This document shows positions 24,989 through 35,958 of a stretch of 64,000 nt of DNA, in pieces. A program made the position numbers and the translations under genes. Below the pieces are notes generated by a model. It was not told the origin of the DNA. It made no database searches and saw only the letters and a program-made list of their open reading frames with translations. Source of the DNA: Candidatus Nitricoxidivorans perseverans. GTDB lineage: Bacteria; Pseudomonadota; Gammaproteobacteria; Burkholderiales; Rhodocyclaceae. The stretch covers positions 2,296,282-2,360,281 of the forward strand of contig CP107246.1 in assembly GCA_030246985.1 (NCBI GenBank). Reading direction: 5' to 3'. Position 1 is the stretch's first letter, and every line of letters starts with the position of its first letter.

Positions 24989-25350
24989 AAGGCATCATCC
25001 TCTTCGGCCACGGCTCGCGCACGGCGGACTATATCCGGCCCTTCGAGCGCATTCGCGACGCCATGGCCGCACAGCGGCCGGAAGCCGTGGTGGAATTGGG
25101 CTTCCTCGAACTGACCCGGCCGACGCTCGACGAATCCATCGACAGCCTGGTCGGGCGGGGCGTCACCGGGATCGTCGTCGTGCCGGTGTTCATCGGCGCC
25201 GGCCGGCACGTGCTCAAAGACCTGCCGCAACTGGCCGCCAACGCCATGGACCGGCATCCCGACCTGGAAATCATCCTCGCCGCTCCGGTGGGCGAGGCGC
25301 CAGAAGTGGTGGCCGCAATGGCCGCCTATGCGCTGGATGCCGACGGCTGA
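24985..25350 (+). CDS. cbiX: Single-domain sirohydrochlorin chelatase (CbiX-type)
   Basis: A 121-residue small CbiX, about half the size of CbiK and of two-domain chelatases, likely to act as a dimer. The metal-ligand histidines lie in LFGHGSR (residue 9) and GAGRHVLKD (residue 74). It inserts cobalt or iron into sirohydrochlorin for cobalamin or siroheme synthesis. It starts with GTG overlapping the htpX stop. No other tetrapyrrole gene is in the window, so the metal is uncertain. Confidence 0.85.
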   Translation: MKGIILFGHGSRTADYIRPFERIRDAMAAQRPEAVVELGFLELTRPTLDESIDSLVGRGVTGIVVVPVFIGAGRHVLKDLPQLAANAMDRHPDLEIILAAPVGEAPEVVAAMAAYALDADG

Positions 25351-25384
25351 TCGGCGGCTGGAATGCGGGCGATGGACGGCCGGA

Positions 25385-25417
25385 TTTAACGCTTGCCGTT
25401 TAATGTTTATCGTTATA
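25385..25417. promoter_or_regulatory. Possible HigA operator before higB
   Basis: Half-sites TTTAACG (25385-25391), CGTTTAA (25397-25403) and CGTTATA (25411-25417) form an imperfect inverted arrangement in an AT-rich island just before the toxin gene. HigA-type antitoxins usually bind palindromes at this place. Weak call. Confidence 0.35.
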
Positions 25418-25427
25418 TCCTGTCGCC

Positions 25428-25709
25428 ATGATCCGGTCGTTCAAGTGCAAGGACACCGAAGCTCTGTTTGCCGGAGAGCGTTGCCATCGCCGCTGGCAGT
25501 CTTTCCGTGCCGCGGCTGAACGAAAGCTCCAGATGGTGCATCGGGCCGTGCGGCTGGATGACCTGCGCATCCCGCCGCAGAACCGGTTGGAGGCGCTCAG
25601 GGGCGACCGGAAAGGGCAGAGGAGCATCCGCATCAACGACCAGTGGCGCGTGTGCTTCGTCTGGGACGAGGGTCAGGTGTTCGATGTGGAGATCGTGGAT
25701 TACCACTGA
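25428..25709 (+). CDS. higB: HigB/RelE-type toxin
   Basis: A 93-residue toxin of the RelE/ParE superfamily, HigB branch: MIRSFKCKDTEALF at the start, GDRKGQRSIRINDQWRVCF near 59-77 and VDYH at the C-terminus, all characteristic. These proteins are ribosome-dependent mRNA endonucleases. The toxin precedes the antitoxin, the usual order for HigBA. Confidence 0.92.
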   Translation: MIRSFKCKDTEALFAGERCHRRWQSFRAAAERKLQMVHRAVRLDDLRIPPQNRLEALRGDRKGQRSIRINDQWRVCFVWDEGQVFDVEIVDYH

Positions 25710-25800
25710 GCCCACCCCGAAAAACTCGCTCCGTTCGTTTCTCCCCTCAAGGGGCAGAAGCACTCGGGGCGGCTCTTCGTGTTTCTTGAAAGGAGGCAAC

Positions 25801-26112
25801 ATGAGCGAAGTCCGTAACGGCATGCGGCCGATTCATCCGGGCGAGATTCTGCGCGAGGAATTCCTCGTGCCGTTGAACCTGTCGGCCAATGCGCTGGCGA
25901 TTTCAGTGGGGGTGCCGGCGCCACGCATCAACGACGTTGTTCGCGAGCGGCGTGGGATCACCGCCGACACGGCGCTGCGGCTGGCCCGCTATTTCGGCAC
26001 CAGTGCCGAGTTCTGGATGGGCTTGCAAGCCGACCATGACCTGCGGCTTGCGGAGCGTACCGCCAACGACGCGCTCGCCAGAATCCGGCGCATGGAGCAT
26101 GCGACGGTCTGA
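25801..26112 (+). CDS. higA: HigA antitoxin, HTH XRE type
   Basis: A 103-residue antitoxin beginning with a typical RPIHPGEILREEFL segment. An XRE helix-turn-helix follows (about 27-70) that neutralises HigB and represses the operon. A strong AAAGGAGG precedes the ATG. Unusually, 91 bases separate it from higB, enough for its own promoter; that gap contains short complementary GC blocks but no clear terminator. Confidence 0.93.
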   Translation: MSEVRNGMRPIHPGEILREEFLVPLNLSANALAISVGVPAPRINDVVRERRGITADTALRLARYFGTSAEFWMGLQADHDLRLAERTANDALARIRRMEHATV

Positions 26113-26158
26113 AGGCCGCTGCCTGCACATGGAAGATGGGACTTGAAATACACTGCAA

Positions 26159-26176
26159 TATCAGCATTTACTGATA
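26159..26176. promoter_or_regulatory. Inverted repeat at the start of the RND operon
   Basis: TATCAG and CTGATA form a perfect 6-bp inverted repeat with a 6-base spacer, ending 4 bases before the adaptor start codon. It could be a repressor site or an mRNA hairpin at the translation start. A TTGAAA at 26143-26148 may be part of the promoter. Confidence 0.35.
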
Positions 26177-26180
26177 GACC

Positions 26181-27182
26181 ATGAAAACACCGATTTCCCC
26201 TCCGGCCCGTGCGGCCATCGCGCTCCTTTGGGCGGCCTTGCTGGCGCCCGCCATGGCGCAACCCCCCCAGACCGTCACCCTGGAAGCCCGTGAGATCGAC
26301 CTGACCTACCCGGCCGAAGCGGTGGTGGAAGCCGTCCGGCAGGCGACTGTCGCCGCGCAGGTGGCGGGCCGCGTCATCGAGGTGCGGGCCGACGCCGGCC
26401 AGCGGGTGAAGAAGGGCGAAGTGCTGATGCGCATCGACACCCGCGAGGCGGCCGAGGCTGCGGCGGGCACGCAGGCGCAGCTGATCCAGGCGAAGGCGAA
26501 CTACGAGCGGACGAAAAACCTCCACGCCCGGAAGTTCGTGAGCGGCGCCGCGCTCGACAAGGCGGAGGCCGACTTCAAGGCGGCCCAGGCGATTGCCGGG
26601 GCCAGCGGCGCGACGCTTTCCCACGGCACGGTGACGGCGCCGATGGCGGGCATCGTCGCCCAGCGGCAGACGGAGCTGGGCGAGATGGCGCAGCCGGGCC
26701 GACCGCTCGTCACCGTTTACGACCCGAAGGGCCTGCGCGTGATCGCCAGCATTCCGCAGTACAAGCTGGCCGAGGTCCGCAAGTCGGGCAAGGCGAAGCT
26801 GGAGTTTCCCGAGGCCGGCCTGTGGATCGACGCCGCGCGGGTCGAGATCCTGCCGACCGCCGACGCGAAGAGCCACACCGTGACGGCGCGGCTCTACCTT
26901 CCCGACACGGTCGAGGGCATCTTTCCCGGCATGGCGGCGCGCGCCCATTTCGTCGCGGGAACGGGCCGGAAGCTGACTGTGCCGCCCAAGGCGGTGATCC
27001 GCCGCGGCGAGGTGACGGGCGTCTATGTCATCGGCGCCGACAACGCGCCGCGCCTGCGCCAGGTGCGCCTGGGCGAGACGCTCGGCAACGGCGAGCTCGA
27101 AGTGCTGGCCGGGCTGGCGGCGGGCGACCGGGTGAGCCTGGAACCGATCCAGGCCGGCATCCAGCTCAAGCAGGTGAAGTAA
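26181..27182 (+). CDS. RND efflux periplasmic adaptor subunit
   Basis: A 333-residue membrane-fusion protein with an N-terminal signal peptide (cleavage near MAQ, about residue 25). The barrel-sandwich hybrid domain has AGRVIEVRADAGQRVKKGEV, followed by a short coiled-coil hairpin (about 95-140) and beta-barrel domains. It links the inner-membrane pump to an outer-membrane channel. No outer-membrane factor gene is present, so a TolC-like protein from elsewhere is needed. The permease gene starts 3 bases after its stop. Confidence 0.9.
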   Translation: MKTPISPPARAAIALLWAALLAPAMAQPPQTVTLEAREIDLTYPAEAVVEAVRQATVAAQVAGRVIEVRADAGQRVKKGEVLMRIDTREAAEAAAGTQAQLIQAKANYERTKNLHARKFVSGAALDKAEADFKAAQAIAGASGATLSHGTVTAPMAGIVAQRQTELGEMAQPGRPLVTVYDPKGLRVIASIPQYKLAEVRKSGKAKLEFPEAGLWIDAARVEILPTADAKSHTVTARLYLPDTVEGIFPGMAARAHFVAGTGRKLTVPPKAVIRRGEVTGVYVIGADNAPRLRQVRLGETLGNGELEVLAGLAAGDRVSLEPIQAGIQLKQVK

Positions 27183-27185
27183 CCG

Positions 27186-30100
27186 ATGGGCATCTCGGGC
27201 CGCATCGCGGAGTACTTCCTCCGCAACTCCCTGACGCCGCTGATCGCGCTGATCGCGATGCTGCTGGGCGTGTTCGCCACGCTGGTCACCCCGCGCGAGG
27301 AAGAGCCGCAGATCAACGTCACCATGGCCAACGTATTCGTGCCCTTCCCCGGCGCGTCGGCCCGCGACGTCGAGGCGCTGGTGGCGCGGCCGGCGGAACA
27401 GGTGCTGTCGCGCATCGCCGGCATCGAGCATGTCTATTCGGTGTCGCGGCCGGGCATGGCGGTCATCACGGTGCAGTACGAGGTCGGCGAGGACCCGATC
27501 CAGGCGCTGGTGCGGCTCTACGACACCATCAATTCCCACAAGGACTGGATCTCGCCGAACCTGGGCGTCGGCGAGCCCGTCGTCAAGCCCAAGGGCATCG
27601 ACGACGTGCCCATCGTCACGCTCACCTTCTGGAGCGCCGACCCCGGCAAGGCCGCATTCGAGATGCAGCAGGTGGCGCGCGCCGCCGAGATCGACCTGAA
27701 GCGCATCCCCGGCACGCGCGACGTGACGACGATCGGCGGCCCCGGCCACGTGATCCGCGTTGCCATGGACGCCGACCGCATGAACGCCCATGGCGTCACG
27801 GCGCAGGACCTGAAGAGCGCGCTCCAGGTGTCCAACGCATCGCAGCCGGCCGGCTCGCTGGTGTCGGATAACCGGGAAATCCTGGTGCAGACGGGCACCT
27901 ACATCGAGACCGCCGCCGACGTGAACAGGCTCGTGGTCGGCGTGCATGACAGGAAGCCCGTGTTCATGGCCGACGTGGCGACCGTCATCGACGGCGCCGA
28001 CCAGCCCTCCCGCTACGTCTGGCATGGCACCAAAGACGGCGAGCTGCCCGCGGTTACGCTCTCGGTGTCGAAGAAGCCGGGCGTCAACGCCGCCGACGTG
28101 GCCGAGCGGGTCATCGCCCGCGCCCATGCGCTGAAGGGCACGGTCATTCCCGACGGCGTCGAATTCACCGTCACCCGCAACTACGGCGCGACGGCCACCG
28201 AAAAGGCGCAGAAGCTCATCGGCAAGCTCGTGTTCGCCACGGCCTTCGTCGTGCTGCTGGTGTTCTTCGCGCTCGGCAGGCGGGAAGCCGTGATCGTCGG
28301 CGTGGCGGTGACGCTGACTTTGGCGGCGACGCTCTTCGCCTCCTGGGCCTGGGGCTTCACGCTCAACCGCGTGTCGCTGTTCGCGCTCATCTTCTCGATC
28401 GGCATCCTGGTCGACGACGCCATCGTGGTGGTCGAGAACATCCACCGCTGGCACACGCTGGAACCGGACAAGCCCCTGTGGCAGGTCATCCCCAAGGCGG
28501 TGGACGAGGTCGGCGGGCCGACGATACTGGCCACCTTCACCGTCATCGCGGCGCTCCTGCCCATGGCATTCGTGTCCGGCCTCATGGGCCCGTACATGAG
28601 CCCCATCCCGATCAACGCCTCGATGGGCATGTTCATCTCGCTCGCCATCGCATTCGTCGTCACGCCCTGGCTGGCGCTGAAGATGATGAAGTCGGCGCAC
28701 CATGGCCACAATGGCCACGGTAAGGACAGGACGGCGGCGACGCTCGACCGTTTCTTCCGACGCCGCATGACGCCGTTCCTGGAGAAGAAGGGCGCGCGCC
28801 GGATGCTCTGGGCCGGCATCGCGCTCGCCATCCTCGCCTCGGTGTCGCTCGGCGTGTTCAAGCTCGTGGTGCTGAAGATGCTGCCTTTCGACAACAAGAG
28901 CGAGTTCCAGGTCGTGCTCGACATGCCCGTCGGCACGCCGCTGGAGGAGACCGCGCGGGTGCTGCGCGAGATTTCCGCCGAGATCGCGAAGGTGCCGGAG
29001 GTCGCGGACTACCAAGCCTACGCCGGCACGGCCGCGCCGATCAACTTCAACGGCCTGGTGCGCCAGTACTACCTGCGCGCCAACCCGGAGATGGGCGACA
29101 TCCAGGTCAATCTGGTCGACAAGCACCATCGCGACCGCCAGAGCCACGAGATCGCGGCCGGCGTGCGCGACCGGGTGATGGCGATCGCGAAGGCGGCCGG
29201 CGGCAACGCCAAGGTGGTGGAAGTGCCGCCCGGCCCGCCGGTGCTCTCGCCCATCGTCGCCGAGGTCTACGGCCCCGATTATCCGGGGCAGGTCGAAACG
29301 GCGAGGAAGGTGCGCGCCGCCTTCGAGGGCACGGCCGACATCCTCGGCGTGGACGACTCGGTCGACGAGGACGCCGGCAAGGTGGTCCTGCGCGTCAACC
29401 AGGCCAAGGCGGCGCTGCTCGGCGTGGCCCAGGCCGACATCGTCGCCACCGTGCGCATGGGGCTGGCCGGCGAGGACGTGACGCCGGTGCACGACGGCGA
29501 CGCCAAGTACGAGATCCCCGTGCGCATCACCCTGCCTGCCGAGCGGCAGTCGACGCTCGACCAGCTGCTGAAGCTCAAGGTGCGCGGACGGGAGGGCAAC
29601 CTGGTGCCGATCTCTGAAGTGGTGGAGGCGAATCGGACGCTGCGGGAGAAGGTCATCCACCACAAGGACCTGCTGCCGGTCGTCTACGTGACCGGCGACA
29701 TGGGCGGCAAGCTGGACTCGCCGCTCTACGGCATGTTCGACATCCGCTCGAAGCTCCCCGAGGGACTGGGCGAATGGTTCATCAAGCAGCCGAAGGACCC
29801 CTATGCCGGCTATGCCATCAAGTGGGACGGCGAGTGGCAGGTGACCTACGAAACCTTCCGCGACATGGGCGCCGCCTATGCCGTCGGCCTCATTCTCATT
29901 TACCTGCTGGTCGTCGCGCAGTTCAAGAGCTACCTCGTGCCGCTCATCATCATGGCGCCGATCCCGCTCACCATCATCGGCGTCATGCCCGGCCACGCGC
30001 TGCTGGGCCAACAGTTCACCGCCACTTCCATGATCGGCATGATCGCGCTCGCCGGCATCATCGTGAGGAACTCCATCCTGCTGGTCGACTTCATCAACGA

Positions 30101-30356
30101 GCAGGTGGCCGGCGGCATGGACTTCGCCGAGGCCGTGATCCAGTCGGCGGCGATCCGCGCCAAGCCCATCGCGCTCACGGGGCTGGCGGCCATGCTCGGG
30201 GCGCTGTTCATCCTCGACGATCCGATCTTCTCCGGGCTCGCCATCAGCCTGATCTTCGGCATCCTCGTATCCACCGCGCTCACGCTGGTGGTGATTCCGG
30301 TGCTTTACCACGCGGCCATGCATAGCCGCATCCAACCCCAAGGAGAACGTCAATGA
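27186..30356 (+). CDS. RND efflux transporter permease
   Basis: A 1056-residue AcrB/MdtB-like pump with 12 predicted membrane helices and two large periplasmic loops. The helix-4 region carries SIGILVDDAIVVVENIHRW, with the paired aspartates of the proton relay, and the second half has GMIALAGIIVRNSILLVDFI. Drug-type RND pumps have this DD pair, whereas CusA-type metal pumps have a different pattern. However, a His-rich cytoplasmic loop (SAHHGHNGHGKD, about 502-513) hints at metal contact. The gene overlaps the following DUF2892 gene by 4 bases. The substrate is unknown. Confidence 0.93.
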   Translation: MGISGRIAEYFLRNSLTPLIALIAMLLGVFATLVTPREEEPQINVTMANVFVPFPGASARDVEALVARPAEQVLSRIAGIEHVYSVSRPGMAVITVQYEVGEDPIQALVRLYDTINSHKDWISPNLGVGEPVVKPKGIDDVPIVTLTFWSADPGKAAFEMQQVARAAEIDLKRIPGTRDVTTIGGPGHVIRVAMDADRMNAHGVTAQDLKSALQVSNASQPAGSLVSDNREILVQTGTYIETAADVNRLVVGVHDRKPVFMADVATVIDGADQPSRYVWHGTKDGELPAVTLSVSKKPGVNAADVAERVIARAHALKGTVIPDGVEFTVTRNYGATATEKAQKLIGKLVFATAFVVLLVFFALGRREAVIVGVAVTLTLAATLFASWAWGFTLNRVSLFALIFSIGILVDDAIVVVENIHRWHTLEPDKPLWQVIPKAVDEVGGPTILATFTVIAALLPMAFVSGLMGPYMSPIPINASMGMFISLAIAFVVTPWLALKMMKSAHHGHNGHGKDRTAATLDRFFRRRMTPFLEKKGARRMLWAGIALAILASVSLGVFKLVVLKMLPFDNKSEFQVVLDMPVGTPLEETARVLREISAEIAKVPEVADYQAYAGTAAPINFNGLVRQYYLRANPEMGDIQVNLVDKHHRDRQSHEIAAGVRDRVMAIAKAAGGNAKVVEVPPGPPVLSPIVAEVYGPDYPGQVETARKVRAAFEGTADILGVDDSVDEDAGKVVLRVNQAKAALLGVAQADIVATVRMGLAGEDVTPVHDGDAKYEIPVRITLPAERQSTLDQLLKLKVRGREGNLVPISEVVEANRTLREKVIHHKDLLPVVYVTGDMGGKLDSPLYGMFDIRSKLPEGLGEWFIKQPKDPYAGYAIKWDGEWQVTYETFRDMGAAYAVGLILIYLLVVAQFKSYLVPLIIMAPIPLTIIGVMPGHALLGQQFTATSMIGMIALAGIIVRNSILLVDFINEQVAGGMDFAEAVIQSAAIRAKPIALTGLAAMLGALFILDDPIFSGLAISLIFGILVSTALTLVVIPVLYHAAMHSRIQPQGERQ

Positions 30357-30577
30357 CCGTCAATCGCCTCGTCCGCATCATCGCCGGCTTCTTCATCCTG
30401 ATGTCCCTCGCTCTGGCCCATGCCTACGGGCAGGCGGACCTATCGAAGATGAGCTGGCTGTGGTTCATCCTCTTCGTCGGCGCCAACCTGTTCCAGAGCG
30501 GCTTTACCCGGCTCTGCCCGATGGACACGATATTGAGGAAGCTGGGCGTGCCCGAAAGCGACGTCTGTTCCACCTGA
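30353..30577 (+). CDS. DUF2892 small membrane protein
   Basis: A 74-residue protein with two membrane helices (about 7-25 and 34-52) and CPMDTILRKLGV after the second, the usual layout of DUF2892 (the membrane part of YgaP-like rhodaneses). A 4-base overlap (ATGA) with the RND permease shows it belongs to that operon. The function is not known; its repeated association with RND or sulfur-handling genes is family knowledge. Confidence 0.85.
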   Translation: MTVNRLVRIIAGFFILMSLALAHAYGQADLSKMSWLWFILFVGANLFQSGFTRLCPMDTILRKLGVPESDVCST

Positions 30578-30656
30578 GCCGCCGCGGAATTCTGGCCTTC
30601 GCCGCGTGACGACATTTCCCTCCTATTGGTAGACTGCTGAAAAGGAAAGGTTCCCC

Positions 30657-31268
30657 ATGTCCCATGATCCCGCCCGCTTCGAGCGTGCCGTCGCTCTGTT
30701 CGATGCCGCCAACGCCGAAGACCCCAACCAGGAAACCGTCGACGGCAAGGCGTGGCCGAAGGAACTGCTCTACGCCCAGCGCATGAGCGAGATGCTCGAC
30801 CGCTTCGAACCGGAAGCCTCCGAGGCCGTGAAGCTGGCCGTGCGCGCGCAGCACATCCAGCGATGGAAGACGCCACGCAGCAGCTATCCGATGGATCGTC
30901 AGGGCTATCTCCAGTGGCGCACGGGGCTGTACCGGTTCCACGCTGAAACCGCGGGACGGCTCATGATGGAAGCGGGCTACGAGGCGGATGGCGATACGAT
31001 CGCCCGCGTCCAGGCCGCCGTCGGCAAGAAGGGCCTGAAGGTCAATCCGGAGACCCAGCTGCTGGAAGACGTCACCGACCTCGTTTTCATCGAGCACTAC
31101 ATGCTGGCCTTCGCCGGCCAGCACCCGGAGTACGACGAGGCCAAGTGGATCGAGATCATCCGCAAGACCTGGCAGAAGATGTCGCCCCGCGCCCATGAAT
31201 TCGCCCTCGCCGGCAAGATCCGGCTGCCGGAGGCGCTGGTGCCGCTGATCCTCAAGGCGGTGGGGTGA
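30657..31268 (+). CDS. DUF4202 family protein
   Basis: A 203-residue soluble protein beginning FERAVALFDAANAEDPN, with the histidine-containing segments AVRAQHIQRWKTPRSSYP and LYRFHAE. This is the conserved DUF4202 pattern, reminiscent of metal-dependent (HD-like) helical folds. The length is normal. No function is established. It has its own gap upstream, with AAAGG before the ATG, and a terminator just beyond its 3' end. Confidence 0.85.
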   Translation: MSHDPARFERAVALFDAANAEDPNQETVDGKAWPKELLYAQRMSEMLDRFEPEASEAVKLAVRAQHIQRWKTPRSSYPMDRQGYLQWRTGLYRFHAETAGRLMMEAGYEADGDTIARVQAAVGKKGLKVNPETQLLEDVTDLVFIEHYMLAFAGQHPEYDEAKWIEIIRKTWQKMSPRAHEFALAGKIRLPEALVPLILKAVG

Positions 31269-31308
31269 ATCGCACCGGGGAAATATGACGGCCGACACGC
31301 TCCGGAGT

Positions 31309-34161
<2,853 letters not shown>

Positions 34162-34261
34162 GTGCGGGTGGGATCGGGAAGCCGGGGTTGGGCGACCTGC
34201 TAATATACGCGACCCGATTTTCCAAAGCCATTTCGGCATGCTCTCCCCTGTTTCAGATCCC

Positions 34262-35449
34262 ATGACCCGCGACGAGAAGCGCGCCGGCATCGCGCTGGCG
34301 TCGATCTTCGGCCTGCGCATGCTGGGGCTGTTCCTGATCCTGCCGGTGTTCTCGGTCTTCGCCGCCACCCTGCCGGGGGGCGACGACGTCTTCCTCGTGG
34401 GCTTCGCCCTGGGCGCCTATGGCATGACTCAGGCGCTGTTCCAGATTCCATTCGGCCTGGCCTCGGATCGTCTCGGCCGCAAGCCCGTGATCACCGCCGG
34501 GCTGCTGGTCTTCGCCGCCGGCAGCTTCCTGGCCGCCGCCGCGCCGGACATCCAATGGGTCATCGCCGGCCGGGTGGTGCAGGGCGCGGGCGCGATCTCG
34601 GCGGCGGTGACGGCGCTCGCGGCGGACCTCACGCGCGAACAGCACCGCACCAAGGTCATGGCGATGATCGGCGGCAGCATCGGCGCGGTCTTCGCGATCT
34701 CGCTGGTGGCCGCGCCGCCGCTCTACGCGGCGGTGGGCATGACGGGCATCTTCTCGCTCACGGGCATCCTGGCATTGGGCGCCATCGTCCTGCTGTTCAG
34801 GGCGGTTCCGGTGGCGCCGCCGATTGCCATTGCGGAACGCGTGCCCTTTTCGGCGGTGCTGAGGCACGGCCAGCTGCTGCGGATGAATTTCGGCGTCCTC
34901 GCCCTGCACGCGATGCAGACGGCCATGTGGGTGGTGGTGCCGCCCGCCCTGGTCGCCGGCGGCGGCCTGCCCCTGGGCGATCACTGGAAGATCTACCTGC
35001 CGGCGCTGCTGGGGTCGTTCGTCTTCATGGTGCCGGCCGTCATCATTGCCGACCGGCATGGGCGCACGAAGGCGGTGTTCATGGCCGCCATCGGGCTGCT
35101 GACGGTGGTGCAGTGGGGGCTGTCGACCGTGGGCGGCGGGTCTTATGCCATCGGGTTCTGGTTACTGCTATTCTTTGTCGCCTTCAACATCCTGGAGGCG
35201 CTGCAACCATCGCTGATTTCGCGCATCGCGCCGGCGGCGGCCAAGGGGGCCGCGCTGGGCGTCTACAACACGACCCAGTCGGTCGGGCTGTTCCTCGGCG
35301 GCGCGCTGGGGGGGTGGCTGCTCAAGCATTTCGGGACGGGCGCGGTGCATGGATTTTCGGCCGCCCTGGGATTCATCTGGCTCGTCCTGGCGGCGGGGCT
35401 GGCGTTGCCGGCGATGCGGCCGGCGGCGAGGATTGAAACAATCGGATAG
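34262..35449 (+). CDS. MFS transporter (YajR-like)
   Basis: A 395-residue permease with 12 hydrophobic segments. It begins [17 protein letters not shown] and has the A-motif [19 protein letters not shown] between helices 2 and 3. The location between uvrA and ssb is conserved in many betaproteobacteria. Two in-frame ATGs (34238 and 34262) are possible and neither has a clear ribosome binding site; I chose the one matching the usual MTxxEKRA start. The substrate is unknown. Confidence 0.87.
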   Translation: MTRDEKRAGIALASIFGLRMLGLFLILPVFSVFAATLPGGDDVFLVGFALGAYGMTQALFQIPFGLASDRLGRKPVITAGLLVFAAGSFLAAAAPDIQWVIAGRVVQGAGAISAAVTALAADLTREQHRTKVMAMIGGSIGAVFAISLVAAPPLYAAVGMTGIFSLTGILALGAIVLLFRAVPVAPPIAIAERVPFSAVLRHGQLLRMNFGVLALHAMQTAMWVVVPPALVAGGGLPLGDHWKIYLPALLGSFVFMVPAVIIADRHGRTKAVFMAAIGLLTVVQWGLSTVGGGSYAIGFWLLLFFVAFNILEALQPSLISRIAPAAAKGAALGVYNTTQSVGLFLGGALGGWLLKHFGTGAVHGFSAALGFIWLVLAAGLALPAMRPAARIETIG

Positions 35450-35463
35450 GGAGGAGAGACGAC

Positions 35464-35934
35464 ATGGCTTCGGTCAACAAGGTGATCCTGGTGGGCAACC
35501 TGGGCAAGGATCCGGAAGTGCGCTACATGCCCAACGGCGAGGCGGTGACCAACATCACGGTCGCCACGTCGGAAACCTGGAAGGACAAGAACACCAGCGA
35601 GCAGAAGGAAACCACGGAATGGCACCGCGTGGTGTTTTTCCGCAGGCTGGCCGAGATCGCCGGCCAGTACCTGAAGAAGGGCTCGCAGGTCTATATCGAG
35701 GGCAAGCTGCAAACCCGCAAGTGGCAGGACAAGGACGGCCAGGACCGCTACACGACCGAGATCGTCGCCAACGAGATGAAGATGCTCGGCAAGCGCGAAG
35801 GCGCTGGCGATCCGCCCTCACGGGAGAACGGCGACGCCCCGGCCCGCAGCGCCCCGGCCCGGCCCGCCGGCGCGCCGCAGCCGGCATCGTCCGGAAGCAA
35901 CTTCAGCGACTTCGAGGATGACATTCCGTTCTGA
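35464..35934 (+). CDS. ssb: Single-stranded DNA-binding protein
   Basis: A 156-residue SSB. An OB-fold covers about residues 1-110 ([20 protein letters not shown], then [14 protein letters not shown]). A Pro/Ala-rich linker follows, ending in the acidic tip DFEDDIPF that recruits partner proteins. GGGAGGAGAG precedes the ATG. It is 14 bases after the MFS stop and probably co-transcribed with it. Confidence 0.97.
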   Translation: MASVNKVILVGNLGKDPEVRYMPNGEAVTNITVATSETWKDKNTSEQKETTEWHRVVFFRRLAEIAGQYLKKGSQVYIEGKLQTRKWQDKDGQDRYTTEIVANEMKMLGKREGAGDPPSRENGDAPARSAPARPAGAPQPASSGSNFSDFEDDIPF

Positions 35935-35958
35935 AATATACGGTCAGGGGGTGTTTCC

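Noticed and set aside
25989-30353. 1454-codon open frame on the minus strand opposite the RND operon
   Set aside because: It mirrors the RND genes; low-complexity His/Arg/Asp/Gly-rich translation without known motifs is typical of antisense frames in G+C-rich DNA.
34162-34261. LexA box for uvrA
   Set aside because: No CTG-N10-CAG palindrome seen between uvrA and the MFS gene.
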